Shown here piece after piece: positions 1 to 9,631 of a stretch of 22,651 nucleotides of DNA. How positions within the stretch are numbered: position 1 is the stretch's first letter; every line of letters begins with the position of its first letter. Made by a program: the position numbers and the translations under genes. The notes below the pieces were generated by a model. It saw only the letters and a list, made by a program, of their open reading frames with translations, did not search any database and was not told the origin of the DNA. The stretch spans positions 1 to 22,651 of the forward strand of contig JANTQF010000470.1 in the NCBI GenBank assembly GCA_032988165.1, given 5' to 3'. The DNA is from Emmonsiellopsis sp. PD_33. Lineage: Eukaryota > Ascomycota > Eurotiomycetes > Onygenales > Ajellomycetaceae.

Positions 1-1001
1 ACAGAGCGCGGGTCGCGCCGCACGGCCTCAAGATGGCTCCTTCGTCGTGAGGCTCACGCCCCGCCCCGGGCCCCCACTGCGGGCCCTTTGACAGCCGTGA
101 AGCCGTCAACTAACCGTGTTCGAAGACCCCCTACGGGGCCCGGCCCGGCCCGGTGTATTTTTATCCAGCCCGGTGTGTCGGTGGACGGGCTGTCCAGATG
201 CCAACATCTCCAGCATATCCGGCTGCATCTGGAGGATGGGCTGCTTTATCCGCCAGCAAACACCCCCCAATGGCTGTCTAGATACAGGGATCCCACCGTC
301 CTCTCTTGTCAGCCCTCCTCACTGGCAGCCATTGCTCCACTATGTCTTACTGCAATTATATCCTCCCCAGGTCTGTGGCAACGCTACCAGACCTGAAGGA
401 CTCACTTCATCAACAGGTTCGCTTGTTCTGGGCGCCAGCTGCTCGAGCCTTGTGCACATATATATGTCTCTGGCATATTCCTGTTTTCACTCATTGCACT
501 CAGCACTCAAGTATCTAGTGTTTTGCTCATCTATACCAACAAAATCTAGCAAATTTGAAACATAACCCAATTGCCAAGGTGAAACAGGCATGGCCAGATC
601 TGGGGTTTCAGGTGCAACCTACCATGATCTCATTATCCATGATATGGATCATCTCCCGCCAAGTGGCTGCTCAGTCCAAGTCCCTCCTCACACAGCCTTG
701 GGGAAATTCAGTTTCCGGAAAGAACATAAGCCTATCAAAAACCTGTGCCAGAAATATCCTGTCAGTCAAGCTTGCATCCAGCTAATTTAGAAGTTAACAC
801 AGAATGCGGGGGAGTTGGAAGTTGGAAAAAGAGGAAACTTCCGGGTATGTGCGTCATTGCCGCCCCGCCGAAATACCATAGAGTCAATGACATATACCAC
901 CCTTTTTGTCCAAAACTTGGTCAATAGTATTGATAACCACCTATACCCCATTCACCCATTGCTCCCCTCACCACACCAATCCCCAATCACACAGTTCCAC
1001 C
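1..1001. other. Left-end region with no supported gene
   Basis: I see no supportable gene here. Bases 1-160 are very GC-rich and include a short run of CGGCC units at about 136-153. The rest is mixed sequence in which the open frames overlap, are short, lack domains and have no convincing splice partners. The last 100 bases before the hydrolase start are C-rich and pyrimidine-rich, as is usual for a fungal 5' UTR or core promoter. The GC-rich left end could be the edge of a decayed mobile element or of a neighbouring gene outside the window, but no terminal repeats or transposase motifs are visible. Confidence 0.5.
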
Positions 1002-1895
1002 ATGTCCTCCCCAGACACTCAATGCCAACCATCCCTCCTCCCCCTCCCCTCCGGCCGCAACCTATCCTACCACCTCTCCGGCCCCGCCACAGCCCCCATA
1101 ATCCTCCTCTCCAACCCCCTCCTCACCAACCTCTCCGTCTGGGACCCCCTAATCCCCTCCCTCCACTCCGCCAACTTCCGCACCCTCCGCTACGACGCCA
1201 TCGGCCACGGCTATTCCACCCCGCCCCCGCTCGAAGACACCGACAACACAACCTTCCACACCCTCGCCGCCGACATCCTCTCCCTCCTCACCTCCCTAAA
1301 CATCACCACCCTCCACGCCTTCATCGGCGTCTCCCTAGGCGGGTCCACAGGCATCATCCTCGCCGCCGAAAACCCAGGCCTGATCCAGAACCTAATCGTC
1401 TGCGACACGGGCGTGTGCGCGCCCATCGTCGCGCATCTCGAGGACCCCTTCGCGGCCCGCGTCGAGCTGGCGCGGATTAACTATGACGGCATCAAAGTGC
1501 TGACTGAGCAGACGCTGGAGAGGTGGTTTAGCGCCGCGTGGCGGGCGAGGAATGCGGAGGAGACGGAGCGCATGAGACGGCTGATGCGCACGACGAGTCG
1601 GGAGGGGTTCATTGCGTGCTGTCATGCGTTGAGGGATCGGGGGTATGATCTTAGGCCTGTGCTGGGGGGGCTGGGTGGGAAGGTGGGGAGGGTGATGTTT
1701 TTGGTTGGTGGGGCGGATGCGAATTTGCCGGAGGTTATGAAGGGGATGAGGGAGTTGGTGGTTAAGGGGGTTAAGGGGGGAGAGCGGGGAGAGCAGGTTG
1801 GGTGGGTGGTTGTTCAGGACTCGGGCCATTTGCCGATGATTGATAATCGGGAGGAGTTTTTGAGGGAGGTGTTGGGGTTTTTGGAGAGCGGATGA
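1002..1895 (+). CDS. Alpha/beta hydrolase, 3-oxoadipate enol-lactonase-like
   Basis: Single-exon gene for a 297-residue alpha/beta hydrolase. The nucleophile elbow is GVSLGGS with Ser111. The expected acid is Asp239 in FLVGGADAN and the catalytic histidine is His276 in DSGHLPMIDN, so all three triad positions are present with normal spacing. The N-terminal strand and the SNPLLTNLSVWDP segment match the oxyanion region of the enol-lactonase (PcaD)/haloperoxidase-like branch. PcaD opens the enol-lactone ring in the beta-ketoadipate route of aromatic breakdown, but this fold is used for many substrates and no pathway partner lies nearby. The frame stays open upstream to an ATG at 906. I chose 1002 because it sits in a strong CCACCATG context and the 32 extra residues look unlike the family. 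No signal peptide is seen, so the protein is probably intracellular. Base use flips from C-rich to G-rich within the gene. Confidence 0.88.
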   Translation: MSSPDTQCQPSLLPLPSGRNLSYHLSGPATAPIILLSNPLLTNLSVWDPLIPSLHSANFRTLRYDAIGHGYSTPPPLEDTDNTTFHTLAADILSLLTSLNITTLHAFIGVSLGGSTGIILAAENPGLIQNLIVCDTGVCAPIVAHLEDPFAARVELARINYDGIKVLTEQTLERWFSAAWRARNAEETERMRRLMRTTSREGFIACCHALRDRGYDLRPVLGGLGGKVGRVMFLVGGADANLPEVMKGMRELVVKGVKGGERGEQVGWVVVQDSGHLPMIDNREEFLREVLGFLESG

Positions 1896-2653
1896 GCTAT
1901 CAATCATGATGGAGATGGAGATGGGAGATAGGGGGTTAACTCTTTCAAGTTGACTTTGGGTATATTCTTCTACCCCCCGCCTATATACATCCATTCCTTT
2001 GTACACAATTACCTGGGTACATATTGATGCAAACCCCACCATGTATATTTATATTTGTGACAATAATGACACTCTAGATACGAATGAAGACTGCCGTTCC
2101 ACCAACCTGCCTGTCTATCAGTTCTTCTAGATCGCGCAGAAACCACCTGCCAACCCGCATCATCATCCCGTCTCCTCCTCCACGCCGTAACCCTACATAC
2201 CCCAGGCTCACCCTTATACTCACCCTCACCATCAACATCAACATCAAAATCATATAACCTGTCCTCCGCAATCACAAACTCCAATCCCTCCCCCCTCCCC
2301 CCTCCCCCCTCACTGCCAAAGGCCCTCCTCTTCCGACTACAGCCCCCTCCTCCATCGCAACCCACCCACCTCGCCACTCTAGCTAACATCCGCGTCCCCT
2401 GAAACCCCCCTCTCCATAACCCCAATAGCTGTTCTTCTCCCTCCCCTATCCCTGCATTTACACCCGACGAAGAACAACGGTTACACAATAGCTACATAAA
2501 AGTTTGGATCTGGATGTGTTTGTTCTGCCATTCTCTGCTTGGTCCAGGAATTGTGCGATGAGGTGGAGGATGTTTGTGAAGCGTGCGGTTTGGGAATCAA
2601 TAACTCTACGAAGAATGGATGATTGGGAAATCATTCGAACTTGAATCATGAGG
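1896..2653. other. Intergenic region with C-rich tract
   Basis: Between the hydrolase stop and the TATA box of the broken NmrA gene I see no convincing gene. A minus-strand frame is open from 2488 to 2009, but its product is low-complexity glycine and arginine sequence produced by the pyrimidine-rich plus strand at about 2270-2450. The hydrolase 3' UTR probably occupies the first 100-200 bases. A C-rich repeat at 2286-2309 is listed separately. Confidence 0.5.
2286..2309 (-). repeat. Short C-run repeat, G-quadruplex motif on minus strand
   Basis: The plus strand has one CCC run and three CCCCCC runs separated by single T bases. The minus strand therefore has four G-runs with one-base loops, a pattern known to favour very stable G-quadruplexes. 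Whether it folds in the cell is inference. Confidence 0.7.
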
Positions 2654-2661
2654 TATAAATA
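2654..2661 (+). promoter_or_regulatory. TATA box (TATAAATA)
   Basis: A perfect TATAAATA lies 104 bases upstream of the start codon of the NmrA-like pseudogene. The position fits a core promoter with a 5' UTR of about 70 bases, so the broken gene may still be transcribed. Confidence 0.55.
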
Positions 2662-2764
2662 GATGGGTTGTCTGCTGGTTAAATGAGAAACATCATAAAG
2701 CATTCCTTTCTTAACCTACTACATACACCATTGTCTTTTCCATTGACCATTCAAGCCAACAATT

Positions 2765-3375
2765 ATGGTGAAGCTACTATCAGTTTTCGGTGCAACCGGG
2801 CGGCAAGGGGGTGCCCTTATCAACCATATCCCGAGCAGCCCGTCTCTTTCTGCCGCCTTTGCCCTCCGAGGAATAACACGCGACGCATCTAAGCCGGCCT
2901 CCATTACTCTCCCGCAAAGAGGTGTTGAAATTGTTGAGGGAATTGTGCCCCTATCCAGTGCTTCGTCACATTCAAGTTGTATTAATACTGTCGCCCCAGG
3001 TTGATCTGAATGATACATCTTCCTTGCACAAGGCAGTTGCGGGCTCCCACGTCGTTTTTGGCGTTACAAACTGTAAGTGAACATATTCCCTATTGGGTCT
3101 GCCTCTTGGGATATTAGTAGTACTTTACAGGCTAATGATACTGACGACATTCCTCTGCATAGTCTGGGACAAGGGTTCGTACGACATAGAAGTGGCTCAA
3201 GGGAAAGCCATAGCTGATGCCGCCGTGGCGGCCGGCGCTGCCCGGGTCTTCTGGTACTGGGAAAGATGATTTGGCTTGGGCTCTTGAGCAGGTGGAGGAG
3301 AAGCTTGGGAGTTGGGAGGAATTTATGAGGGATCATGAGCCTTGGTTTCGATGGGGGGAGGAGGGGGGGGGTTAG
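2765..3375 (+). pseudogene. NmrA-like NAD(P)-binding protein, internally deleted
   Basis: Remnant of an NmrA/HSCARG-type atypical short-chain dehydrogenase; such proteins bind NAD(P) and often act as redox sensors or regulators. Exon 1 (2765-2944) encodes 60 residues with the Rossmann motif FGATGRQGG. A likely 55-nt intron (2945-2999, weak donor GTGCCC) joins in phase to exon 2 (3000-3072, VDLNDTSSLHKAV...FGVTN). A clear intron (3073-3162, GTAAGT donor) leads to exon 3 with FWDKGSYDIEVAQGKAIAD. After ARVFW near 3254 this frame stops at 3267. A second frame starting near 3256 gives DDLAWALEQVEEKLG, then SWEEFMRDHEPW, and ends near 3375, which looks like a family C-terminus. The substrate-side middle, roughly half of a normal 300-residue protein, is absent. 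This points to an internal deletion plus frameshift rather than a spliced gene, since no donor/acceptor pair repairs the junction. The TATA box is still present. Confidence 0.72.
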
Positions 3376-4577
3376 TTCGCTGCTGGGTCTATGTATGCCC
3401 GGGCATATTTGACTTAACAATTGAGGAATTGTTTTGCAGACGGGGCTACAATGAGAATTAGATCAGTTTGAGATAGGATTATTACATCAATGCCATATGG
3501 AGGGTCAGTCTGATAACTTAACTTACCATCTGATTAGTCTGAACTTGCACCCAGCCAAATTTCGTCCATCCCCAAGAATGCTAGTATCCTTCATATCCAT
3601 TTATCTCCTTCTCATGGGATTTTTTTGTACCTCAGACTGTCAAATCTTACCTACAAGAAGTTGAGAGTAGGTGATAAATTAGACATTAGCTTGAGAAGGG
3701 TGGTTAGAGTTTCTGTCAAAGGGTTTTTCTGCACAGGTATCATCTCAGATCCCGCTTTGCTCAATTGCCTGGCCCTGATCAGTATCAGTGTCCTCAGCAT
3801 AGTTGGTTAACTAGCTGGCGTCTAACTATGTGGATTTGCTTTATTGACTTTTAAAGAGCCTCCAGGTGGTTAGACAGCCGACTAATTGACCTCCAAGATC
3901 GCATCTTTAGGGGCATCAGTTCGAAACAAATAAAGAGGGAGGATTGAGAATGCGGCTGAGAATAAGGACGAGAACAGGGGTAAGCATGGATGTGAGTAAT
4001 AACCATCCCATCCATTCCATTTACAGAAACCAAATGAAAAATCCATCGAAGCCAACAACGATTCGCAGGCTGTCAAAGCGGACTTTGTCGTATCACTGCA
4101 GGCTTTGAAGATCGCCCATTTAGGACGCTAAAGGCTAGGGGCCTGTCCACTGCCCACTCGTCTTCCCTTGCCTCCATCAAACATTTCTCGACTGTTGAAA
4201 GGCTTGGACAACTGAACAGTGAAACCAAACATCCTTGAAACTTGCCGGTTGAGATCTCCCACCACATGGTTGTTGCCCCCTTCCATCACTGGGTTATCGG
4301 GAGATAAAGCTGAGCGCAAAAACCACTCTCGGAGAAGCCAGCTAAGCCTTATCTCCCAATTGCCCCTTTTTTTCCACTTCGTCGAGCGGGTTTGCTGCGC
4401 CAGGGAGGTAGGGTTCTATATTATTTTACGAGGTACCGGAGTACGACTTGATCTCCTTTGGTCCGGTATACGTTTACATTGTCCAAAGCCCTTTGCATTT
4501 AAGGCCGTCTATGGCCAGTTTCTTTCAAGACTTGCACGCCAAAATCCAGACCGCACTATCGCATGCGGCTCTTTAAA
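3376..4577. other. Intergenic region, no gene seen
   Basis: This 1.2-kb stretch lies between the NmrA remnant and the ankyrin gene. Open frames here (for example 3625-3810 on +, 4073-4319 on -, 4219-4599 on +) are short, overlap one another on both strands and carry no recognisable domain. It presumably includes the promoter of the ankyrin gene. I see no tRNA, terminal repeat or satellite. Confidence 0.5.
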
Positions 4578-6312
4578 ATGGCCCCCAATAGAAATATAAC
4601 CATTGATATTCAAGCTTTCCCTGAGGAAATATTCACGCTCGTTATTGAGTGGCTCATTTTGTCTGTCGGGGTATACAAAGCTATCCGGCTCAGATACTTA
4701 AATAGTAAGTCAAGATAGCCCAAATAAATTGCAACCAATTGAGGGTAAATAGAAAAGGGCCAACTGTTAACAGCCCTCTTCTTCAGAGAGATTTAACTCC
4801 GCCATCCTCTTCGTCCTTGGTACGCGGGAAGTTATCGATGTCAATGAACCACTCGGCCCTTATGAACCATCTCCATATTGGATGATGACCCCACAGTTTC
4901 TAGACAAGATCCTCCTGGCCAGATCTAAAACCAAAGAAGGCACAAGAAATAAAGCCCTTTCAGTTATTGCACATGTAAACCGAGAACTAGACGCTCTAAC
5001 CAGACCAAGCGAAAAACAACTACAACTCAAACAGCACCTAGCAATCAGCGAGGCGGTTTCCACTATAGGACTTCATTACTTCATTCCCCTCGGCGGTGGA
5101 GTCGCTGAGCTTGACGAAGAGATTAAAGCTCACAATTTCCTATGCGGCGCCATCATCGTTGGCAAACTTCCTTTGGTTACGTCTTTGTTGGAATCGGTAC
5201 ACGATCCCGAATCCAGAAAATCGAAGGTTGATACCGACAACCCCTACTTTGGTCGTCCGATACATCTTGCTGCTGCCTGGGGTCATCTAGAAATTGTCAG
5301 ATACCTTTTAGACTGCGATGCCAACCCACAATTGCTCGCTGGCATGACCGACCCAGAAAAATATTATTGGACAGACGACGTACCCCTGAACGTTCCAGCC
5401 CGTGTATACCGAAGTCCAAAAGGAAACGCCCTACAAGCAGCTGCACTAAGCGGCCACGAAGAAATTGTTCGTCTCCTCCTGGACAGCAAACCGCAGCTAT
5501 ATTCCCTAGAAGAATCAGTATCATTCAATCGCTCCATCCTAGCCGCCGCCCGAGGCGGCCACGTCAACATTATAACCCTCCTCCTCCAAAGAGTAGGCAA
5601 AACCCTCCGCGACCTACAAGGCCTGCGAACGGAGATCTTTTGCGAATCCGTCTCCCATAACCAGGAAACCGTCGTGCAGACGCTCCTGGAGAACGGCGTC
5701 GACTGGGGCGCAGATCCACTTAACCAACGCCAACAGCTCGGCCGCTTGCTCAACCTTGCCGCAGGGCTGGGATACGAACGCATCGTCGCCCTCCTCTTAG
5801 CACACGGCGCGAGTATAAACCACAACGGCTCGTACAGCGGCCTCCCCCTATCCGCCGCCATTCGCCGTGGCCATGAGAAGGTGGTACAGATATTTCTTGA
5901 TCGCGGCCAGAGTGTCGATACCGCGTTGACTGAGGCTGCGAGGGCCGGCCAAAGCCATCTGGTACGGTATCTACTACGGAACGGTGCGGATATTCACAGG
6001 CCGTTTGGCACATGTAGTAGTATTGGATTGGAGGCGTTACAGGGGGCCATTTCGGCGAAGGATATTGCCAGTGTCTCGTTGCTCATTGAGGCAGGGGTGC
6101 CACTGAATTATTCGGGGGTACCGTATTCAGAGGTTCCTTTGGTGTTTGCGGAGGAGTGGGGGAATAGGGAAATTGTGGAGCTTCTGGTTGAAATGGGCGC
6201 GAAGGCGGTAGTTTGTGATGAGCAGGAACTAGATGGCGGTGGTTCTGGAAAGGGGGAAAGGAAGTTTGTGAAGACGCTTAAACGGAAGCTGGCGTGGAGG
6301 GGGAAGAAGTGA
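4578..6312 (+). CDS. F-box-like N-terminus plus ankyrin-repeat protein
   Basis: Two exons, 4578-4704 and 4787-6312, joined across an 82-nt intron (GTAAGT donor, CTTCAG acceptor, phase 1), give 550 residues. The join makes RLRYLNKRFNSAILF, which reads smoothly through. Residues 14-46 (FPEEIFTLVIEWLI... to KRFN) follow the LPxEI...L...NKxF pattern of F-box-like domains, which recruit Skp1 in SCF ubiquitin ligases. From about residue 199 to 518 come roughly eight ankyrin repeats, recognisable by cores such as HLAAAWGHLEIVRYLL, AALSGHEEIVRLLL and SAAIRRGHEKVVQIFL. The C-terminus (about 523-550) is glycine-rich and then basic. Taking the in-frame ATG at 4882 instead would lose the F-box-like part, so the spliced start is preferred. 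Fungal F-box/ankyrin families are large and mostly uncharacterised; a substrate-receptor role is inference. Confidence 0.82.
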
Positions 6313-7117
6313 AGGCATATTGGGTTGTATTGTAATATTTTTAAGCCTCAAGAGTACTTATATTTGCCATTTCCTCCACAATGGAAGCCCTCCAAGTTCT
6401 TATCCTTTTGGTCCTACTAGTATTGCCATATCTAGTAGATTCCATCGCCCACTCACATTTCAATCAGTACTAATTATAAGCCGTGGATAAGGTTCCCGTC
6501 CCCACAGTGCCGCAAACGTTATAGTACCGCCAATCATGATAATAGCCCGCCTATCCCTAGCTGATAGGAGCGAGATGGACGGAAATACAGTATTCCGCCC
6601 TGCCAAGTAGGGGGTTAGGGCAAGGTCTTGGCACTCCACGCACGGACACAACGCTAAATAGACTAGCGCGCGGCTAAGCGGGCAAGCGGGTACGGAACGA
6701 AACCTTGAGTTGACGTCAATCGTTCGTTTGCTGTGTGGGATATTTTTTCTGGAGGTTTTGACGAGGATGAAAGAAGGAGAGGCTTTGAACTCCCTATTCT
6801 AAAGCGACATGGCAAAGACGCAAGCATATATTCTGTCTGATGATACCGTTAGTTCTTTGTGCCCTGCTTTGGCCACCGGATTTACCCATACTATGGCGGG
6901 TTGATCATATCTCGCAGTATGCCGTCTTTCTCGGCTTGGGGCGATTCGTTCATTGTTATACACCGGAGGGGTATTTCCCGTTTTTTTAATATTTACCGGA
7001 CGATTTCTGGTCTTCAAAACACACAAAGAAACAACTCCCCGACACTTTGAATACAAAAACCATCAGGTCTTCCCAGAATGTTCCGTTCTCTCATCATACT
7101 GAATCCACCTACGTGAA
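6313..7117. other. Intergenic region upstream of the first BTB gene
   Basis: No gene is supported. The first 150 bases are AT-rich and probably hold the 3' UTR of the ankyrin gene. At about 6660-6700 there is a compositionally different GC-rich segment containing GCGCGCGGCTAAGCGGG, which resembles nothing else in the window. A CRE-type palindrome follows at 6711. Bases from about 6720 to 7117 probably form the promoter and leader of the BTB gene. Confidence 0.45.
6711..6718. promoter_or_regulatory. CRE-like palindrome TGACGTCA
   Basis: A perfect TGACGTCA lies 400 bases upstream of the first BTB start codon. This is the classic site for bZIP factors of the ATF/CREB type, including fungal AtfA. 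A single 8-bp match can occur by chance, so a role in BTB expression is only a suggestion. Confidence 0.35.
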
Positions 7118-8259
7118 ATGACCGGTGATAACAGAAAGCGAGGCAGTGACAAGAGTGAGACCGAATATCAAGAACCAAAGGTATTTTCTCAATACCAATC
7201 ACCGTCTTTGGTAGCTATACTTATGAGGCCGTGCACCTTCCAGCGCGCTCGAGCGAACGGAGCTGCTATGGATGCACCCGAGGAATCCTACACCCTGTCA
7301 GACGGGTTAAAAAAGTATACACCACGAACTACCCCCATTTTTTACATGCATTTCATAGAGACTAACATAACTCCATAGATACTTTAATGACCCCCAGTGG
7401 GCGGACCTTACCATCAAAACGGGGGACCGGGATTTCGAAGTTCATAAGCTCGTCGTTTGCAGTCAATCTGAGTACTTCGCTCGTAGGTTTACGGGGTCTA
7501 CGGAGTTTACGGGACTGTTTGGGGTATGCTCTCATTCGTTTCCGCCATGACTCTAGGTAACTGGGGTTACGAAGTTGCTGAAACCGGAACGTTTTTTATT
7601 AGAACCCGACCGATACGAACGTCATCACTTCGGACGAAGACACCTCTACGATTGAAGCCATGCTCCGATTTATGTATGGGATCGATTACGACGGGCAAGG
7701 CTCCACCAGTGGTGTTGGCCGTGACTACAACAGTGACCGCGAGGGCGACAGTGAAGACGATGACGAGAGTAGCGATGATGGGAATGGTGCCGAGATGGGC
7801 GATTACGATTCTCCTCCCCTCTTCCATGTCAAAGTGTATAGGCTTGCAGAGAAGTACGGTGTTCCCGAGCTAATGAAGTGTGCCCAAAAAAAGTTCGCCC
7901 ACGCCACCTCTGCCTATTGGAATACGGACCAATTCGCTTATGCAGTTGTGAAGACCTATATAAACCCACGTCCGACAGAACAAGAATTTCGTGATACCCT
8001 AGCCAAAACTGCAGCTAAGCATCTCGATGTGCTTATCCAGAAAGCACGGTTTCTAGATGTTATGAAGGACTGTGGAGAATTCTCTACGGATGTTATGCAG
8101 TTTGGGACCCGCAAATTTTGGCTTATGAAGGGTTATAAATGCACCTCGTGTGCTTATGTCTGGGGATCGCAACGGGATGTGAAGGTTGGGAAAGCCCGTA
8201 CTTGTCCGAAATGCGCCACCCGTAGCAGGGTTTGGAAGCGCCGTGCCTTGAAGGCATAA
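7118..8259 (+). CDS. BTB/POZ protein with C-terminal CxxC module (paralog 1)
   Basis: Exons 7118-7314, 7379-7523 and 7603-8259 give 332 residues. The first splice makes SDGLKKYFNDPQWADLTIK and the second leads into SEDTSTIEAMLRFMYG; both are typical of fungal BTB/POZ domains (about residues 67-140). BTB domains dimerise and can bind Cullin-3. A long acidic loop (about 150-184, rich in D, E and S) splits the domain before FHVKVYRLAEKYGVPEL. The C-terminus has CTSC (294-297) and CPKC (315-318), a likely zinc-binding ribbon. An additional in-frame intron at 7181-7243 (63 nt, no stop) is possible; splicing it would give 311 residues and bring RARANGAAMDAPEE next to the basic N-terminus. A later ATG at 7268 is also possible. 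Intron positions match the two paralogs downstream. The biological role is unknown. Confidence 0.82.
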
Positions 8260-8848
8260 GCAATGGGCCGATCTTCGACGAGATACCCCGACGATTATAT
8301 CCGTTACCTGGACGATAAACGAGTTTTACGATTGGATTAGTAAAGGAAGAAAGAGCTGGGTCATGCAGGCAATAGAAATTGATATGATATGTGTGTTTCA
8401 AGCTGTTGAATTAAAGAAACAATGAGATTTCCTTTTCATGTTGGGACAATATTTCCTTTGATATGAAATGCCTCAAAACAGACTGGGTCGGGCCCCTGAA
8501 ACATGTTATCTATAAGGCACATTTTCTGGATATTATGAAGACGAGTAGTGTGGAACTGGTGTGTGCAGCGTGCTGTGTATTTTAGTTAAAAATACATTAT
8601 GGACGTTTGTCACTATAAACCTGCCATAGTTGGCGTAGAAGTGATATTTTCACCTCCATGATGAATATATAGCTTTACTTTAGACTTAAATTAATTCTTA
8701 CACGTACGCAAAACTACTCCGAAAACCAACTTATGATAGCAGAAGGAAAGGCGTTGAATAAAAAGGAAATGAACAGCTGTCTCCGCGGTGAAAAATTATC
8801 CCGCGCTGAGATCCCCACCACACTATCAACTAGTTAGGTAGTAACTAG
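8260..8848. other. Intergenic region between paralog 1 and the minus-strand gene
   Basis: The two genes converge here, so both 3' UTRs must lie in this stretch. It contains repeat copy A (8351-8514, listed separately) and an AT-rich tail. Next to the stop of the minus gene there are two copies of the palindrome AACTAGTT, at 8828-8835 and 8843-8850, the second overlapping the stop codon. No other gene is seen. Confidence 0.5.
8351..8514 (+). repeat. Diverged direct repeat, copy A
   Basis: This segment aligns by eye with 9814-9972. Shared blocks include GGCAATAGAAATTGATA, TTTCAAGCTGTTG, TTAAAGAAACAATGAGAT, CTCCTTTTCATGTT-like sequence and ACATGTTATCTATA in the same order and spacing. I estimate about three quarters identity, with many transition differences. 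It starts about 90 bases after the stop of BTB paralog 1, probably in its 3' UTR. Confidence 0.8.
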
Positions 8849-9470
8849 TTAAACTCCAGTCTTTTTGGCAAGAATTTCTTTCCTCAAATCCTCAACGACA
8901 CTGGCAAATGCCCCAGAGCCGTTATCGCGATCATATCCACCCACATTAACTTCATTTCTTGAGAGGCTACACTTCATCACTCGACCGTCAAGATAGTCGA
9001 AATAACCACTAGAATATCCTACGTGGTTCATTGCTGCTTCAATATCAAGAAGTGGTGGTTTAAGTCCACACATAGTATAGAATCCTGCCACCTTCGACTT
9101 CTCCCATAGCGCACGAATAAGGTCCCTCTTTGGAATACCGCGAATGTCAACTAGGTCTACACAAGTAAGTAATTCGTTCAGTAAATATGAGTAAAAATAG
9201 ACTCAGTAACTCACTGCTTTGTTTTTCAGGTTCCTTTTGGGCTATCTCTGGCAGGTGGACGTGAGCATTGCGGTTTGGATCTCCATCTTTCCGGCGGCAA
9301 TCATTATAATCAATATCTTCGGGGTTCTCGGATACAGTGACGTAGGATTCTGGAGTAGCTGCTTGAAGATTACTGCCATTGTCATCTTCACGATCATCAC
9401 TTTGGGCTATCTTGGCCTCCTTTTTCTCTTCTTCCTCAACTATCTGATCTAGGTGGGGCTCAGCAGACAT
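8849..9470 (-). CDS. Small protein with YFDYLxGRVMK...YDRDNG signature
   Basis: Two exons on the minus strand, 9470-9215 and 9156-8849, joined across a 58-nt intron (GTGAGT donor, CTGAAC-type branch, GTGTAG acceptor, phase 1), give 187 residues. The join makes PEKQSNLVDIRGIPKRDL. Residues 1-85 are acidic, low in complexity and probably disordered. Residues 86-187 look like one compact domain: IRGIPKRDLIRALWEKSKV, then GYFDYLDGRVMKCSLS (136-151) and GGYDRDNGSGAFASVVEDL (158-176). From memory this signature resembles small uncharacterised proteins common in bacteria and phages, with sporadic eukaryotic copies. I could not search, and I assign no function. No signal peptide or membrane segment is seen. 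The gene lies between two BTB paralogs and inside a pair of direct repeats. Confidence 0.75.
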
Positions 9471-9631
9471 GATGTTCGTTCGCAGAAGAAATTTTTGATG
9501 TGGGATTTGAAATTTCGGTGACGCTGCCGCGAAGAAAGTTAGTTGGAAGACTTACACTTTGTGGGATGAAGGTTTATGGTGGAGAAGCTTGGTGAGTTCT
9601 GGGGGTATTTATGTCCCCTGGGGGCCTCTGG

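Noticed and set aside
906..1001. Upstream in-frame ATG of the hydrolase at 906
   Set aside because: It adds 32 residues unlike the family, while the ATG at 1002 has a CCACCATG context directly before a normal N-terminus.
815..1480. 221-codon plus-strand frame rich in Pro, His and Arg
   Set aside because: It is the shifted reading of the C-rich hydrolase coding region.
2009..2488. Minus-strand open frame of 159 codons
   Set aside because: The product is low-complexity Gly/Arg sequence created by a pyrimidine-rich plus strand, with no domain and no splice partner.
4219..4599. 126-codon plus-strand frame before the ankyrin gene
   Set aside because: No domain; it overlaps the true start of the ankyrin gene in a different frame.
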